Of a stretch of DNA of 64,000 nt, positions 1-11,481 are shown in pieces. Position 1 is the stretch's first letter; every line of letters starts with the position of its first letter. The stretch is from the NCBI GenBank assembly GCA_036674765.1, contig JARVKI010000111.1:1-64000 (forward strand), given 5' to 3'. A program made the position numbers and the translations under genes. The notes under the pieces were generated by a model. The model had not been told where the DNA came from, made no database searches, and saw only the letters and a program-made list of their open reading frames with translations. The DNA is from Seiridium cupressi (taxonomy: Eukaryota > Ascomycota > Sordariomycetes > Amphisphaeriales > Sporocadaceae).

Positions 1-82
1 GCTCCCCTCTGCTGCCGTGAAGGCCTAAGACTAAGAACCCCACTGATCCACCCCACGTGGTCTGTGCGTTCATCATAGGCAT

Positions 83-2042
83 TTATGGACCTCGAGCCCG
101 GCTTCTAGCATTGTTGCCACCAGCTTTGATGGCGAAGTCACGATACTCCCTGCAAGTAGGTTTCTCAGTGAGGCTAAGATATTCGCGGCCACGCTGAATC
201 AAGTGTCGCCGGATACGGTCAGGATCGGGGATGGAACTGAAGGGGGTAGATTAGCAGAGTCTGGATCTTCTTACTGCCCTCAAACTTTTCAATATGGAAG
301 ACTTGTGTGCCCCATCCCAAGTTCTCCCCGCTGTGGTGGACTATCTTGGTTGTGATGGTAAAGTTTGGTCCAATTCCTCGGATCTTTGTGTTATAGGTGG
401 CAGACGAGAATTTGTAGGCCTGGGACTGTTTTAGAGTGTTGGCACTGCTATAAAGAATGCTGTTGGGAGTGAATATGGCCCATATATGATCATAAAGAAT
501 ATCGCCATAGGGAAGCAGGGAATTCAGGTCAGCTGTTGTTGAGGCGCATTCCTCCTCAATGAAGTCCAGGGCCGTAGTGAGATTATGCATTAGATCCCTA
601 TCAGGTAAACCTTTATCAAACTCGTTTTCCAGGCGCTCTTTTCATTATAACGAATATACTTGTTACGAACATGGGTTGGAGGAGAACCGGAACGGAACAA
701 ACATTACTCCGCGAGCACGGACCAAGACAAGGAAGAACGGACGCGCAGGAAGCAAACGTTCCAGACACCAGTACGGTGGAGACAAGGCAAACGACAGGAA
801 CCAATCAGAGCCAACGATCAGAAGTGATCAGTGGGACTTACTGATCAACACTGACCATGATCAGTTCCGCTCACTGAGCAGATATGAGCAAACAGGATCA
901 GTAAGGGAATGAATGGATATATATACGATGGACATTTCCTATATAAACAGTTATTACCTTAATAATTAATCTAAGCATCTATCCACCTATAGGTGAGGCC
1001 TATTAAGCCTTAACGATTATATTTTTATTCTTTAAGACTTAGTATTCCTATTTTATATTACGTACCCTGTTAGCATAAACCCAATACCAGTGTATTATCC
1101 TAAGGTTTATCCTAACGATAATATATTCGTTATAATATTATCGTTAAAATAAACTTTAAAATAATATATTAATATTAAATTTATATTAATAAAATACGTA
1201 ATATAAAATAGAAATATTAAATTTTAATAAATAAAAATATAATTATTAAAATTTAATAAATTTTATTTATAAATAAAATAAATATTTAAATTAATTATTA
1301 AAATAATAATCATTTATATAAAAAATATTTATTATATATATTTTTTTTTATTTTTTTATTAATCTATTAATTATTTTAATAATTTAATAATTATTACTTA
1401 TTTATAATTTATAAATAATTAAAACGATTACTTTTACTATTTAGCGTATCGGCCCGTTATTTTTCTAATACGGTTATTAAAGGCTTATTTACGGTTCTTA
1501 CGCGGTCGCGCTCCTTTTAATTTTCCCCGCGCCGCGGGGTGCCGTTATTCCGTTCCGGGGCCTGCCTTACGTTATATTCGTAACATCAACCCTGCACGAG
1601 CGTAATAGAATAACTTGACATCAAGCTACGCACGAATCAGAAGAGTTCCACTAAAATTGACATAGTATGTAAGGTATTCATGCACGTACCATTGGTGTAT
1701 TTCCAGTTAATGTAAGCCCATCCACCTCTTTGAAGATCTCGATGAGTACACTCGCAAGTTTTTGTGATTTGATGTCTACCTCTACTGAAGACACAGAACC
1801 CTTGTGATCAATGATGCGCCGGATCACAAGGGCATACTTCGCAAAGCGAGTCTCCTTGGTTTTTGCGCTCGCCGTCTTGATGAACTGCATTTGGCGGTCT
1901 TTTCTGTATTGAAATACGATTCAGTCCGAAGCTCCTTCCCAAGGGACAGAAAACCAACTTACCTGCTCCATATCTGATCTACGCGGAGAATGCGTTTATC
2001 TTTCTTCAACGGAGAACTTCCCTCACCGAGAGATCTTTCCAT
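83..2042 (-). pseudogene. AAA+ ATPase with DUF7025-type N-terminal region, interrupted and truncated
   Basis: Three pieces on the minus strand read as the N-terminal region of the large fungal AAA ATPases. Exon 1 (2042..1963, beginning MERSLGEG) is followed by a 59-nt GT-AG intron (1904..1962) and exon 2 (1903 to about 1680) with the family's YALVIRRIIDHKG and EVDIKSQKL blocks. The coding sequence resumes beyond the 661..1585 insertion at about 640 with ERLENEFDKG, ALDFIEEECAST and HIWAIFTPNS (DUF7025). At the CCCC run near 230 the frame breaks (stop at 219). Reading one base over continues the family pattern (DPDRIRRHLIQRGREYLSL) to a stop at 83-85. The AAA core (Walker A/B) should lie further left and does not follow in frame. 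The family call rests on remembered motif patterns. The insertion and the frame break are seen directly. Confidence 0.8.
661..1585. mobile_element. LTR-like element (probable solo LTR), AT-rich middle
   Basis: A 925-bp segment is bounded by a perfect 9-bp inverted repeat, TGTTACGAA at 661-669 and TTCGTAACA at 1577-1585. This has the TG...CA ends typical of fungal LTRs, and it lies between two halves of one ATPase gene. A TATA-like ATATATATAC motif lies near 918-927. From about 1000 to 1440 the base composition is almost pure A/T, as expected after repeat-induced C-to-T mutation, while both ends keep GC-rich stretches. No clear 5-bp target duplication is visible (atact versus tcaac), and there is no second LTR or pol sequence in the window. 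Boundaries are therefore provisional. Confidence 0.6.
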
Positions 2043-2830
2043 GTTGGCAGTTCTGTCTCTAAGGCTCGACCTTGGCAAGGCTGTTGACACTAGAACCTTT
2101 GATGAGGGCAAAGCGTAATAGAGAACGGCGACTTGATCGGTATAGTATACGCCTAGAATATTCTTGCGCTCTATAACATGAAATGTGATTTACTTATCTT
2201 TCTCGTGGAGGTACGAGAGAATGTTGGCCGCCGGTCTTGGTCGTCCCGAACATGTGATAATCTCACTGGAGGCCACATCCAAGGCACAATTGTGTGAGGG
2301 GGGGCTGTGCGGAGCCTGAGGGAAGCCTGCATTAGATTGCAGGGTGTTGAACAGGGGTGAGGCCCACGCTACATCTAGATCGAGAAGCAGTTTATGAGCA
2401 CAATCTTGGTATTAGGCCGGCCTATTTTCCATAGCGCTATGGCAATCGTAATTCCAGAGTATCCAGCTCTCCTTGTTAACAATTTCTTTGAGTAGAACAC
2501 ATACGGATGAACGTGCACCTAAGAAGTTCTGAACTACTCAGTTATGGATCGTATTCGTACTCTTCCTTACGCAGATTAGATGCGGGGTCATGATGCAGGC
2601 TGGAAGCAAAGAACCAATGGCCGTCGGTTGTTTTCGCCAGCCGCACACCAGGTCGCACGCATTACGCACACAGCCAAAGTGGCTTAGGAAATGATTGCCT
2701 CATCACACGGAAGCCATCGTGCACAAATACTCGAGCGTTCTTGAGCTAGAGAACGACAACCCAAGTGTACGACTATGCTCGCGGCTCGCTTCCGTGGTCT
2801 GTTTTCATATTCTTCGCAATAGTCAGGAAG
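2043..2830. other. intergenic, no gene seen
   Basis: Lies between the divergent ATPase relic and the NACHT relic. Short open frames here have no recognisable domain or coherent splice structure. Confidence 0.6.
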
Positions 2831-4260
2831 ATGGCACACGCACAGTCCGTTTTCAGGCGGGCCCTAGAGGAATTCATCACCGAGCCCACCAAAAAGAAAA
2901 GGCCCTCTTTTCTGACCCACTACCTGGCAGGTGAAAAGGCCACCACAGCTGATGAGATCCAACAGACAATCCTAGACTTGGATAGAGGTCGCTCGCAGAA
3001 GTTTGCGAGGAGAATTCTGCGCCCGGTATTCGAATCTATTTAGACTACGATGCTGTGATTAGCACGCTTGGTATTCCAACCCCTACACCACCCTCCCGCG
3101 TCGACAATAACTAACACGAGGCTATTTGAAACAGTCTCTGCCGATCCGATGCCCTCAGCTTTGGTGTGGGGCGGCGGACTGAAAGCGGTTCTGGAGGTCA
3201 CGATGGTCTTTCGATCGCCAATTTTGGGACGTATGCTAACAGGGTCTCATAGTGCTTCAAACGCTACAACTCTTTGTACGAGAAGGTCAAAGCACAGCTC
3301 AAGAAATTGACATTCGAGCTTAGCCGATTGACATCTTACGAGGAGCTGTTCTCACAGTCCGAAGACCTGGAGGAACTCATTATCTCGTCATACATTCATA
3401 TACTGAAATTCTGGGCAACCGTTGAGGAGCAATGCTTGACTTCGTCATTTTTATTGGCAGCAAAATCACTGACTTCTTTCAAAACCAAGAGGTTGGACAA
3501 CATACTTTCGGATATTGCTATCAATAGCACCAATATCGAAAAATTGGTGCCAATCGTTCAGGAGAGGCTAAGACAGGGCGAGCGGAAAGACGCCGTCAAT
3601 GAGCGACGCATGACGGGTATCACCCTAGACGGCATATTGAACATCGGTCAAAAGGAACACGAAGGTAACAATGCTCCCTTGAAGGCCATGTATATATAGT
3701 GTTGACTCGGGGTGTAATAGCGAGACGTCGGAACGAAGTACGGCAGTGGATTCAGGGTGGCCATTCCCTCAACGAAAGTAACGATCGCCACCAGCACAAG
3801 CACAAGAAAGTACTACTACAAGGTACAGGACAATGGATTCTGACAGATGAACGCTGGCTAAGGTGGGTTGACCCCGATTCCAAGACCAACGTATTGTGGC
3901 TCAACGGGGATCCCGGAGTTGGCAAGTCGGTAATCTGCGCATATACGGCATGCTCGATTCGAAATGACGATCCGTCGTGTGCTGTCATATCTCAATACTT
4001 TAGCTTCGATGAAGTCCAACCCCTATCTACAGTATACAGAAACATCGCAGAGCAACTCTTCTACCTGTTACATGGTTCTGAGGAAGAGGTCTCGGAGTAC
4101 GTCTACGATATAACTCAGAGTCCCGGTAGCGAGGCGACGACTAGTCTCAAAAGACTCATAAAAACGCTGGTGACGGAACTGAAGACTACATACATATTCC
4201 TCGATGGATTTGACGAGGATGATTCGGTTCGAGAACGTCGGGAAAACAGTTCCGATGTTA
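2831..4260 (+). pseudogene. STAND protein fragment: DUF7708-like region plus truncated NACHT domain
   Basis: Starts at ATG 2831 (MAHAQSVFRRALEEF). The N-terminal block resembles the DUF7708 region that precedes NACHT in many fungal NLR-like proteins. Plausible introns are 3076 to about 3130 (ends GAAACAG), 3199 to about 3252 (GTCACG...CATAG) and 3666..3720 (GTAACA...TAATAG). They join YDAVISTL, a Trp-Gly-Gly-Gly block, CFKRYNSLYEKV and RRRNEVRQW. The NACHT part shows Walker A GDPGVGKS and Walker B TYIFLDGFDE. Two lesions are visible: a one-base frame break at about 3036-3042 (FESI, then a shift to LDYDAVI), and an abrupt end just after Walker B at about 4230-4260, where GH30 sequence begins. 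ARC, sensor and repeat domains are missing. STAND proteins of this type act in non-self recognition. This copy cannot do so. Confidence 0.8.
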
Positions 4261-4261
4261 C

Positions 4262-5233
4262 TCCCAGATACAGATCAGTACTAATGGACAGGAAGCGATC
4301 GACTTCATTCCCATCTTGTACGATACTGTACAAGAAGCCGGTGTGAACGTTGTTATCGCTTGCTGTGATGCTCTGGGCTGGAACACCCAAAGCACATACA
4401 CCACCGCATTCGTCAACGCTGGTGTCATCGACGGTTTGGGTGTGATCACTTCCCATGCGTACAGTTACGACGCCAAGACACCTTTGAATCAGACTGATCT
4501 GCCGAAATGGAACACAGAAGCCGGCCCCTCGTCCGCGTTTGTGACTACCTGGTACAGCAGCGGTGCCGACAACGAGGGCTTCACGTGGGCAAACAAGATC
4601 GCTGTTGCCATGGTCAATGCTCAGCTGTCCGCCTACCTGTTCTGGGAAGGATTCGAGATCGAGGAGACCCAATCGGGATCACACCTGGTCGACACAATCG
4701 ATGGGACCACTGCGACCCCAAGCGGAATCTTCTGGGCATTCGCTATGTGGTCGCGATACATCCGTCCGGGGGCGGTCATGCTTGGCACATCTGGAAGCAT
4801 TACTAGTGTGATTACTGGAGCTTTCCAGAACACAGATGAAAGTATCATTCTGGTGTTCACCAACAGCGGGACGAGCAGTCAGTCTGCCTCAGCATCTTTC
4901 AATGGTTTCACAGCAGGTTCAGCCAGCGCCTGGCTTACGAGTCAAGGTAGCACCTGCGCAGCGACGGAGGCAATTTTGTCGGGAGGCATGGTGACTGTTT
5001 CGATACCCGCCAAAGGCGTCGTGACCGTCAAGTTGACCACTGGCTCTGGGAGTGGTGGCACTACAACACTAGTCACAAGAACTACGTCAACGGTGGTAGC
5101 GACCACGACTGCGAGCAGCTGCACTGTCGCGGTGTATGAACAGTGCGCCGGGCAAAGTTACAGCGGGTGCACTGTCTGTGTCAGTGGGTCAACGTGTACA
5201 TACTCTAACGCCTACTACTCTCAGTGCTTGTAG
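4262..5233 (+). pseudogene. 3' half of a GH30 glycoside hydrolase with C-terminal CBM1
   Basis: The open frame has no in-frame ATG at its beginning. Its recognisable homology starts mid-protein ([17 protein letters not shown]). The block containing PKWNTEAG fits the GH30 strand carrying the nucleophile Glu. It is followed by the GH30 beta-sandwich, a Ser/Thr linker (about 5050-5120) and a CBM1 cellulose-binding module (four or more Cys, ending YYSQCL). The closest known types are fungal GH30 enzymes such as endo-beta-1,6-galactanases. I cannot assign the subfamily. The N-terminal half, with the signal peptide and the acid/base Glu, is absent, so the product would be inactive. It is fused directly behind the truncated NACHT gene in a different frame, with no intergenic spacer. 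Confidence 0.8.
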
Positions 5234-7551
5234 GCAACTGAGCAGAAAGTTGATCTGAGATATGTACATGTTTTAGTGTATGTGGCAGAGCAGATGATGT
5301 TTTCTCACCCTGCTCGCAGATCCAAATCCACTGAATGACAGGAGACTTGTAGTGAAGCTGTGATGATATATCGTATAATTCAGTATGATTTCCCGCACAA
5401 TATTCTTTGAACAGTGAAGGTCAAGTAGCTTGAGGCAGAGTTCAAAAGAAACGCTGATTTCAAAATTTTGTACCCACTGAATACATGTCCAATAAATAGT
5501 TGGATGATGACTTGGGCGTCGAAATCCTGTAATACTGCCTCACGGTGTGCTAGTCTCTCCCAAGTAATGGACTATAGACCACTGGGTCAAAATAATAACA
5601 AACCTTCGTCAGCAGGATTGTTTTCCAAAAGTCGAGGTTTTCAAGATAGTCTAGTATATGTACATGTGTCTGTATGGCTGGGAAGCCCGATAAGAGGGTG
5701 TCTGGGCCATCTGTTTCAATACAACCTCTGTTGGAGTCCATTCTATTTGATCTGTTTGCGGTTATCCGTGACGTTCTGTAGTGACTTCGCAACCACTTGG
5801 CCAAGAGTAATACCAATAGTGTGGCATCTGGGCAGAACTGCTTATGTCACTCCCTGAACGTAGTTATCATTCAGGGAGTGACGAGTTTATTACAACTAGC
5901 GAGCATATCCAGATCATTGTTCATAGGACCAAAAAGAGATTGTGATAAAGCTAGTTGATTAAGGGTCGAATAAGCATCGGTATCATAGATAAAGATCACT
6001 ATGTAGTCAACTGTCACACGGCTCCATCGAGAAACTCCTTCTTTACCGAGGTCAGTCGCTGGTGTAGGACTTATCAGGTGATAATTTATCCACTTTATCC
6101 TCTGAGCATTGTTCTTTCGGATCGAAGTCTACGTAGATAGTTATACTGCCAACCGAACCGGCGGCCGCATTCCTGCCAACACGACAGTAAGGCTTCGTAT
6201 TGGCTGCTGACAGATCGTAAATTTAATAGTTTGGCCGGAATTTATGCACTGACTTCCATGGATCGACCGTGTGGCTGCTTTAGCGTTCAAATAGTAAGCT
6301 CTGCCTGGAAGCATGGTAGGAAATCCTCTGACAAGGATTCAGATTCCGGGATATTGAGCCGATATGGGTCCATCCCCACCCTGAAGACCTTTCGGTCGAG
6401 ATCAGACCTACGTCGTCAAGGGCTACCTGCGTTGAAAACCACTGAAATCTTTCCGATCATCAAAAGGCTGAGCGAGACAATAGAATGCGCTATACTCACG
6501 TTGTATAAATCAAATGTTAGCTGGTTCGCATGATGATTGTGGAACTTGTAGCTTGCCTCGCCACGGACGCCAGCCCCTGCAAAGCCACAAGGCGTAATCA
6601 CATGCTCTGAAGTTGGTCAGCTTGGTCCGGATGTCGGCCGTGAAAGATTATGATTTGCCAATTCCCCAAGGGGGTTGCGAATCTTGTATACGCGAGGATC
6701 CTAGGCCGCAAGAATCGGTTCCTGCATCACATCCTTGTCGATGGCTCAAAGTGGAAGCAATGAAGTAAGGATCTCGCTAGCAGGAAGCTTAAAATAATCC
6801 CTCACACGCTCCCAACTCGAAAAATACCACTAAAGGATGCCAGAGAAAGCTTCCCTGCGGATTGTTGAAATATTAAATCCCTGTGCCCGTGCGTGCTTGT
6901 CAAAGCTGGTCTCAGTGTTCGCATTCCACGAACTTGATCAAGCGACATACTCGTGAGTATTGGCATGGCGTATAGGACTTACTAGCGGTCCTGTATTTAA
7001 GAAGACGGCTGTAGAAGTGTCAAGAACTACAGACATGCTCTCGTTGAATGGGCTGAGTCGAAAGTATAAATCCTTCCTTAGCCTTGATGTTGCTCTGCGA
7101 GTGGATGCAACCATCCTACGGACGACCATTCTGGGTAAGAACCAAGCCGCAATGTCTGTTCATTTTCCAGGATTTTACATCCCATGCGCTGACCTAAATC
7201 CTCATCGAAATGAGGGCTTGCTGCGAGTCCCCGTTCAGACTAGCCTAGGCCTTCGCCTGTAGCTGGAACTACCATATTCAACCTATCACTGTGGCTAAGA
7301 AACCTCGTGAGATAATGTTTTTTTGCATTACATTCTGTGATCATGCGATTTACGTGTTCCCTGCAAATCCGGCGAGTCCGGTGACGGGAACAAGTAGGAT
7401 CAAATACGGTATAAGCTTCGAAAGGTGCAGGAGAGACACTATAACGTATGGGCATAAAAGGAGTTATCTGCTGCATTTTTGGCAACATTCTCATCACAGC
7501 CGTCGTCAAACACCCCTAGATCCTCATCAAGCCCTTGTCTATCGCTCAAAC
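5234..7551. other. long intergenic stretch with degenerate sequence
   Basis: No gene can be supported. Short frames at 6231-6601 and 6938-7262 carry no recognised domain. The only distinct structure is the inverted repeat at 5846-5882. A CATAAAAG box at 7453-7460 probably belongs to the promoter of the next gene. Confidence 0.5.
5846..5882. repeat. 13-bp perfect inverted repeat, 11-bp loop
   Basis: GTCACTCCCTGAA at 5846-5858 is the exact reverse complement of TTCAGGGAGTGAC at 5870-5882. It could be two abutting transposon ends, a fold-back relic, or a cruciform/terminator-like element. No transposase is nearby. Confidence 0.8.
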
Positions 7552-8416
7552 ATGACTGCATTAGTTTCCTCTCTAGTTACCCTGCTAGCCTCTGGTGCTC
7601 TTGGAGCTATACTCCCGGCCGTCACTGGAGTAGAGGGGACTGCCAATCCGTCTGGTGTCGTCCTCGTCGGTGCGGCCAACCCTAAAGTCACATCCACTGC
7701 TGCTGTCCATGCCATCAACATTAACTCGCCTCCTCAATACTTGACTATCACAGTGGTCAACAAGCATGGAGATGCCATCTCCACATCCCACGTCCATGAT
7801 CCAAACGCCCCAGCTGCGGTCTCTGGCAACGTAGGCCCTGGCACCATGGCTAATGGCGCTACAGCCGCGTTCGCTGTTTCCACGGGCTGGATTGGAAATG
7901 TGGCCATTAACGATGCTGCCTGGGCCTTGACGGGTGATGATACTCTCATCGAAGCTAACTTTATCATTCCTAGCGGCTACAGTGTTGCCGTGGCCGATCT
8001 CGATGTCAGTTATGTGTAAGTACTCTCGCGGTATGCCGGGGTATACCCACTAACGAACTGTCTTTAGAAACGGATTCTCTGTTGCCATCACTTGCTCCTG
8101 CAGCGGCGCTGTCGTTGCGGGGTGCAACAAAAACCTTTACAGTTTAAACACTTGCGGTGTAAGTAGCCCCTAATCATCTAAGCCCAGACAGCGCTTATGC
8201 AGACTCAAGCATTCCGATGGCCAAAATGCTTGCATCAATCCTCTCCGGGCTGATAGCTCGGCGACGAGTGCTGCGTCCTTCTTTACTCCATGTCAGCATG
8301 CCGCGTGGACCTATGTCAACGATGATGCCGCAAATTCGTTCGGCCAGTGTCAGAGTGGACAAATCACCTGCTGTGTCGGTGCAGCTTGTACTGCAAACCC
8401 CAAGCAGCCCGCTTGA
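7552..8416 (+). CDS. secreted thaumatin-like (osmotin-fold) protein
   Basis: Spliced join 7552..8015, 8068..8158, 8210..8416, giving 253 aa ending in TGA 8414-8416. Intron 1 is GTAAGT...TTTAG with a CTAAC branch site. Intron 2 is GTAAGT...CAAG, and its acceptor is the less certain boundary. The protein begins with a hydrophobic signal peptide of about 18 residues. Then come a beta-rich region (TITVVNKHGDAI) and the block DVSYVNGFSVAITCSCSG, which parallels the thaumatin-family DVSLVDGFN motif. A cysteine-rich C-terminus follows, including FFTPCQHAAWTYVNDD and ITCCVG. Fungal thaumatin-like proteins are secreted, some with glucan-binding or antifungal roles. The role here is not known. A CATAAAAG box lies about 95 nt upstream of the ATG. 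Confidence 0.75.
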
Positions 8417-9297
8417 GGCATCGGGAAGATAGATGAAAGATTGTATCACTCCGTCACGGTAACATAGGGAGATCTGAAAATATAAAAATGTTTTATTTCT
8501 AGATCCGTTGTAATTATATTGATGTTGCCAAGGTCGTATACTCATGTCAATTGTCTTAGTGTCCAAACTCCAATAAAAGCCCTCTTCGTGCGCTCGCCAG
8601 AGCAAATGCGCCAACAGAAATGGGATTGGAAGATGACTATTAGTAATTCCACGATTGGTAAATAGAATTCAGGCTGCATTATCTCTGCTCCTAGTAACCG
8701 CAATATGTCTAACATAAGACCATACAACATTACTCGTCAACGATGCGGTTTGCAACAGGACCGCCCGCTCCTCGCACACCTATATTGTAGCGCTGTAAGC
8801 CTGGGTGAGGCCACCTCTTGCGGGTGGCCAAGGAATTTAAAGCTACTCATAGGTTAAACCAACCTAGGTTCTGAAAATGGTGAGGAACTTCGGCGCACTC
8901 GCCCAAATGAATGACAGGCACAGATATGTAGGACTGCCCCGCTGTGGCGTCGATGGTCGCTATCGCGTTCGTTGCTGATACGACCACACAGCCAAGTTTG
9001 ATCTCTCCTCTCGCGTCTATTTAAGTACCAAATCACGTCCGTTGTGGAAAAGGGAGCCTACGATCTCATGACAGTATCAGTACTCAGAAAGGCTCCATCA
9101 CCAAGTAAACGAATCAAATGCCAGCCAGATGCCAGTCCTGAACAGTGGGTACCGAGCTATGCCGCGACCAGACAGGGGTGTTAAGCTTCTGCCTAATACC
9201 CCTGCTACAGACCGCCGTATAAATATCCCCGTGCAGCCCCTCCTACCCAAACACTAACTTTCTCTACTTCCTACTCTCCAGCTGTCCGTCTATCAAT
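8417..9297. other. intergenic; 3' flank and F-box promoter
   Basis: No coding sequence recognised. The right end carries a TATA box and pyrimidine-rich leader for the F-box gene. Confidence 0.6.
9218..9225 (+). promoter_or_regulatory. TATA box of F-box gene
   Basis: TATAAATA lies 73 nt upstream of ATG 9298 and is followed by a CT-rich stretch (about 9236-9290), a common fungal core-promoter arrangement. Confidence 0.6.
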
Positions 9298-10404
9298 ATG
9301 TGTCCGCCAGGTGTTGATCAAACCACCCGCACCAGCCCCCGGTGGGCGATTCTTTGCCCTCAAACGAAGCAAAAGCACAAACTGGAGTACCGGGCCAGGC
9401 CCTATATCAAGGCCGAAGGTCCTGTGAATTTCCTCCTTGATGGGGTTTCGTGGGGCGCATTCGACAAGTTGGCGCAGCCCGCAGCTAATGCACTTGGACT
9501 CTCCCAGCTACCGGAGCGGCCTCGGCAGGCGGCCAGCGTTGCGTCATTTCTCGAGAAGCTGCCCCCGGAATTGATCGACATGGTTATCTCTCATCTCGAC
9601 GCATCAGAGAAAATGGCAGTGTCTCTCGCTTCGCAGAAATTGTGGTGTCACGTCATGCACTATATGCAACGCGAATATCGAGCTGATTATCTAGGATCCT
9701 GGGCTGGCAAGATCATCCTCTGCACAGGCACCTGGCTCCTAGAGCTGCCACCTTCGATGCTTGACATGCTTCCCCCAGTTCGCAAGCAGACTCTAGATAG
9801 ACGAGGCTATGGGTACGGCATGGCTCCGGCTCGTCGCTGGAATTGGAACTCGTATGGAAGCTACACAGAAGTCACCGCGACAGAAAGCAAGATCATCGAG
9901 GCATTCCAGGGACAACTTTCGTCAAGCCACATTTCTACGGCTGAGCATCCGCGGCTGGAGGCTGAATTGAGAGCCGCTGTATTCGGGCGTGGATTGTTCG
10001 TAGTCGAGGATGGTAGCTCCTGGCTCCTTCGCAATCTAGACACACGGGAAATCATCTACTTCAAGGCTACCCGGGGAGATGACTCTGCTGACAATTTCTT
10101 GTCTGTCAGAGGACACCCATGGCTAACCTTGGACTTTGCGCTGCTCATGCGCATCTGTTGGCAACCTCGAAGTTCCTCATTTGGAGGGGATGGTTTAGAG
10201 GGGGGGTTCCCTCGTGGTCCGTGGGCCGGCCACCGATTTGATGTACTTATGGCGGAAGCATTGCCGCGAGACGCGTCATGGGAAGATGTCACGGAGGGGC
10301 TGATCGTAGAGGGGGAGAAGATTATGAAACTCAAAAGCGTTTGGTACAGCCGACCGGCCTTAATAGGGGTGCCACGTGGATTGCAGGATATGCAACCTGC
10401 TTAA
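9298..10404 (+). CDS. F-box domain protein
   Basis: Single-exon frame of 368 aa from ATG 9298. Residues about 84-122 (FLEKLPPELIDMVISHLDASEKMAVSLASQKLW) carry the F-box pattern LPxEl..xI..xL. F-box proteins recruit substrates to SCF ubiquitin ligases through Skp1. The region after the F-box has no repeats I recognise, so the target is unknown. The last codons may be read through a cryptic intron: downstream open sequence to about 10620 has coding-like character in other frames, and a GTGCCA...TTAATGCAG segment could be spliced. The simple stop at 10402-10404 is the conservative choice. Confidence 0.7.
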   Translation: MCPPGVDQTTRTSPRWAILCPQTKQKHKLEYRARPYIKAEGPVNFLLDGVSWGAFDKLAQPAANALGLSQLPERPRQAASVASFLEKLPPELIDMVISHLDASEKMAVSLASQKLWCHVMHYMQREYRADYLGSWAGKIILCTGTWLLELPPSMLDMLPPVRKQTLDRRGYGYGMAPARRWNWNSYGSYTEVTATESKIIEAFQGQLSSSHISTAEHPRLEAELRAAVFGRGLFVVEDGSSWLLRNLDTREIIYFKATRGDDSADNFLSVRGHPWLTLDFALLMRICWQPRSSSFGGDGLEGGFPRGPWAGHRFDVLMAEALPRDASWEDVTEGLIVEGEKIMKLKSVWYSRPALIGVPRGLQDMQPA

Positions 10405-11481
10405 TGCAGAAGATCTATGGCGGATCGGAAATGAGATTAGGTCGTTGCAATGCTGCATGCAGCTTCGGACCCATGCTAAGCTACAATCCATTTCGGAGAA
10501 CCGCGGCCGACGACATGGCAAGCGGTACTGTCATCCCAAACGACGAAGCTCCACTGTCCCAATTGTGTGCTCACACGGTAACTCGCACCAAAGTTGCATA
10601 GGAACTCATTGCTTATCTTGACAGGGAAACTCTTGTCAGTGAAGCAACAGGAGATATACGAGTATTATCTTTGAGATATGGCAGGCAAACTATGAGTAGA
10701 ACACGTATAAAATAATGACGCATTTAATATTTATTTATCCCTAAAATAGGTTGTTTTTAATGATCAGCTGCCGGGTTTGTCTCTTACATTGCGATAGAAC
10801 CTTGCTGCCGGGAGAAGTTGCACTTTGGCGACATTGAGTCTTCCCGAACCATGATGAGTCAGTTCAGTGCTTCCAAAAGAGGTGACATGCGTTGAAGTGA
10901 AATTATTATCCTAAAATATAAAAGAACTTAAAATACATCAATCTGAAAAGGGCATGATCTAGAATCTCTCTAGAATCTTGCTATTATTCACGAGATTCTT
11001 TTCGGGAATAGTTATGTCCTGATTATTGTCAGACGCGAATGCAGCAGCTGCGCTGACGCAGCGCACAGATAGCGTGAAACCATTAGTAAGGGATGAGACC
11101 CGGGCCGAAGGGATTGATACAGTACCGATACAGCGCTGAGACAGCGCCGCGGATATCAAGGGGCGGCAACCCATATTGGTTGAAGGGCAGAGATCAGTCT
11201 GTATCCTACCTATCTAGAAACTATCATCATCTTCGTGGCCTTTCACTCTGTTGCACAATCCATCTGACAATTATCTGCAACTTAATGAATACAGCTCTTG
11301 CTCTAAACCGTAGTGCAGTTAGGCTCGATGTGATTTGTCATATACGGCCAGTTGTAGTTTATGATTAGCTCAGAGTCGAGTGATCTCTTTCCAAGTCATG
11401 TCATTATAACCTTTAAGCGACACTACTAGCCGAGTGAAAAAGCTTCTTCGGCTAAGGGAATTCGTTGTTAGCAACCAGGTC
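10405..11481. other. intergenic, no gene supported
   Basis: Holds the 3' flanks of the converging F-box and MFS genes. Short frames at 10278-10621 may be an F-box 3' extension. Nothing else is recognised. Confidence 0.5.

Noticed and set aside
4115..4672. 185-codon minus-strand frame over the NACHT/GH30 junction
   Set aside because: Antisense shadow of the GH30 and NACHT coding sequence, no domain, no promoter.
6250..6601. Possible two-exon 3' gene end on the minus strand
   Set aside because: A GTGAGT...CAG intron can be drawn, but neither exon matches a known family and no upstream exons connect.
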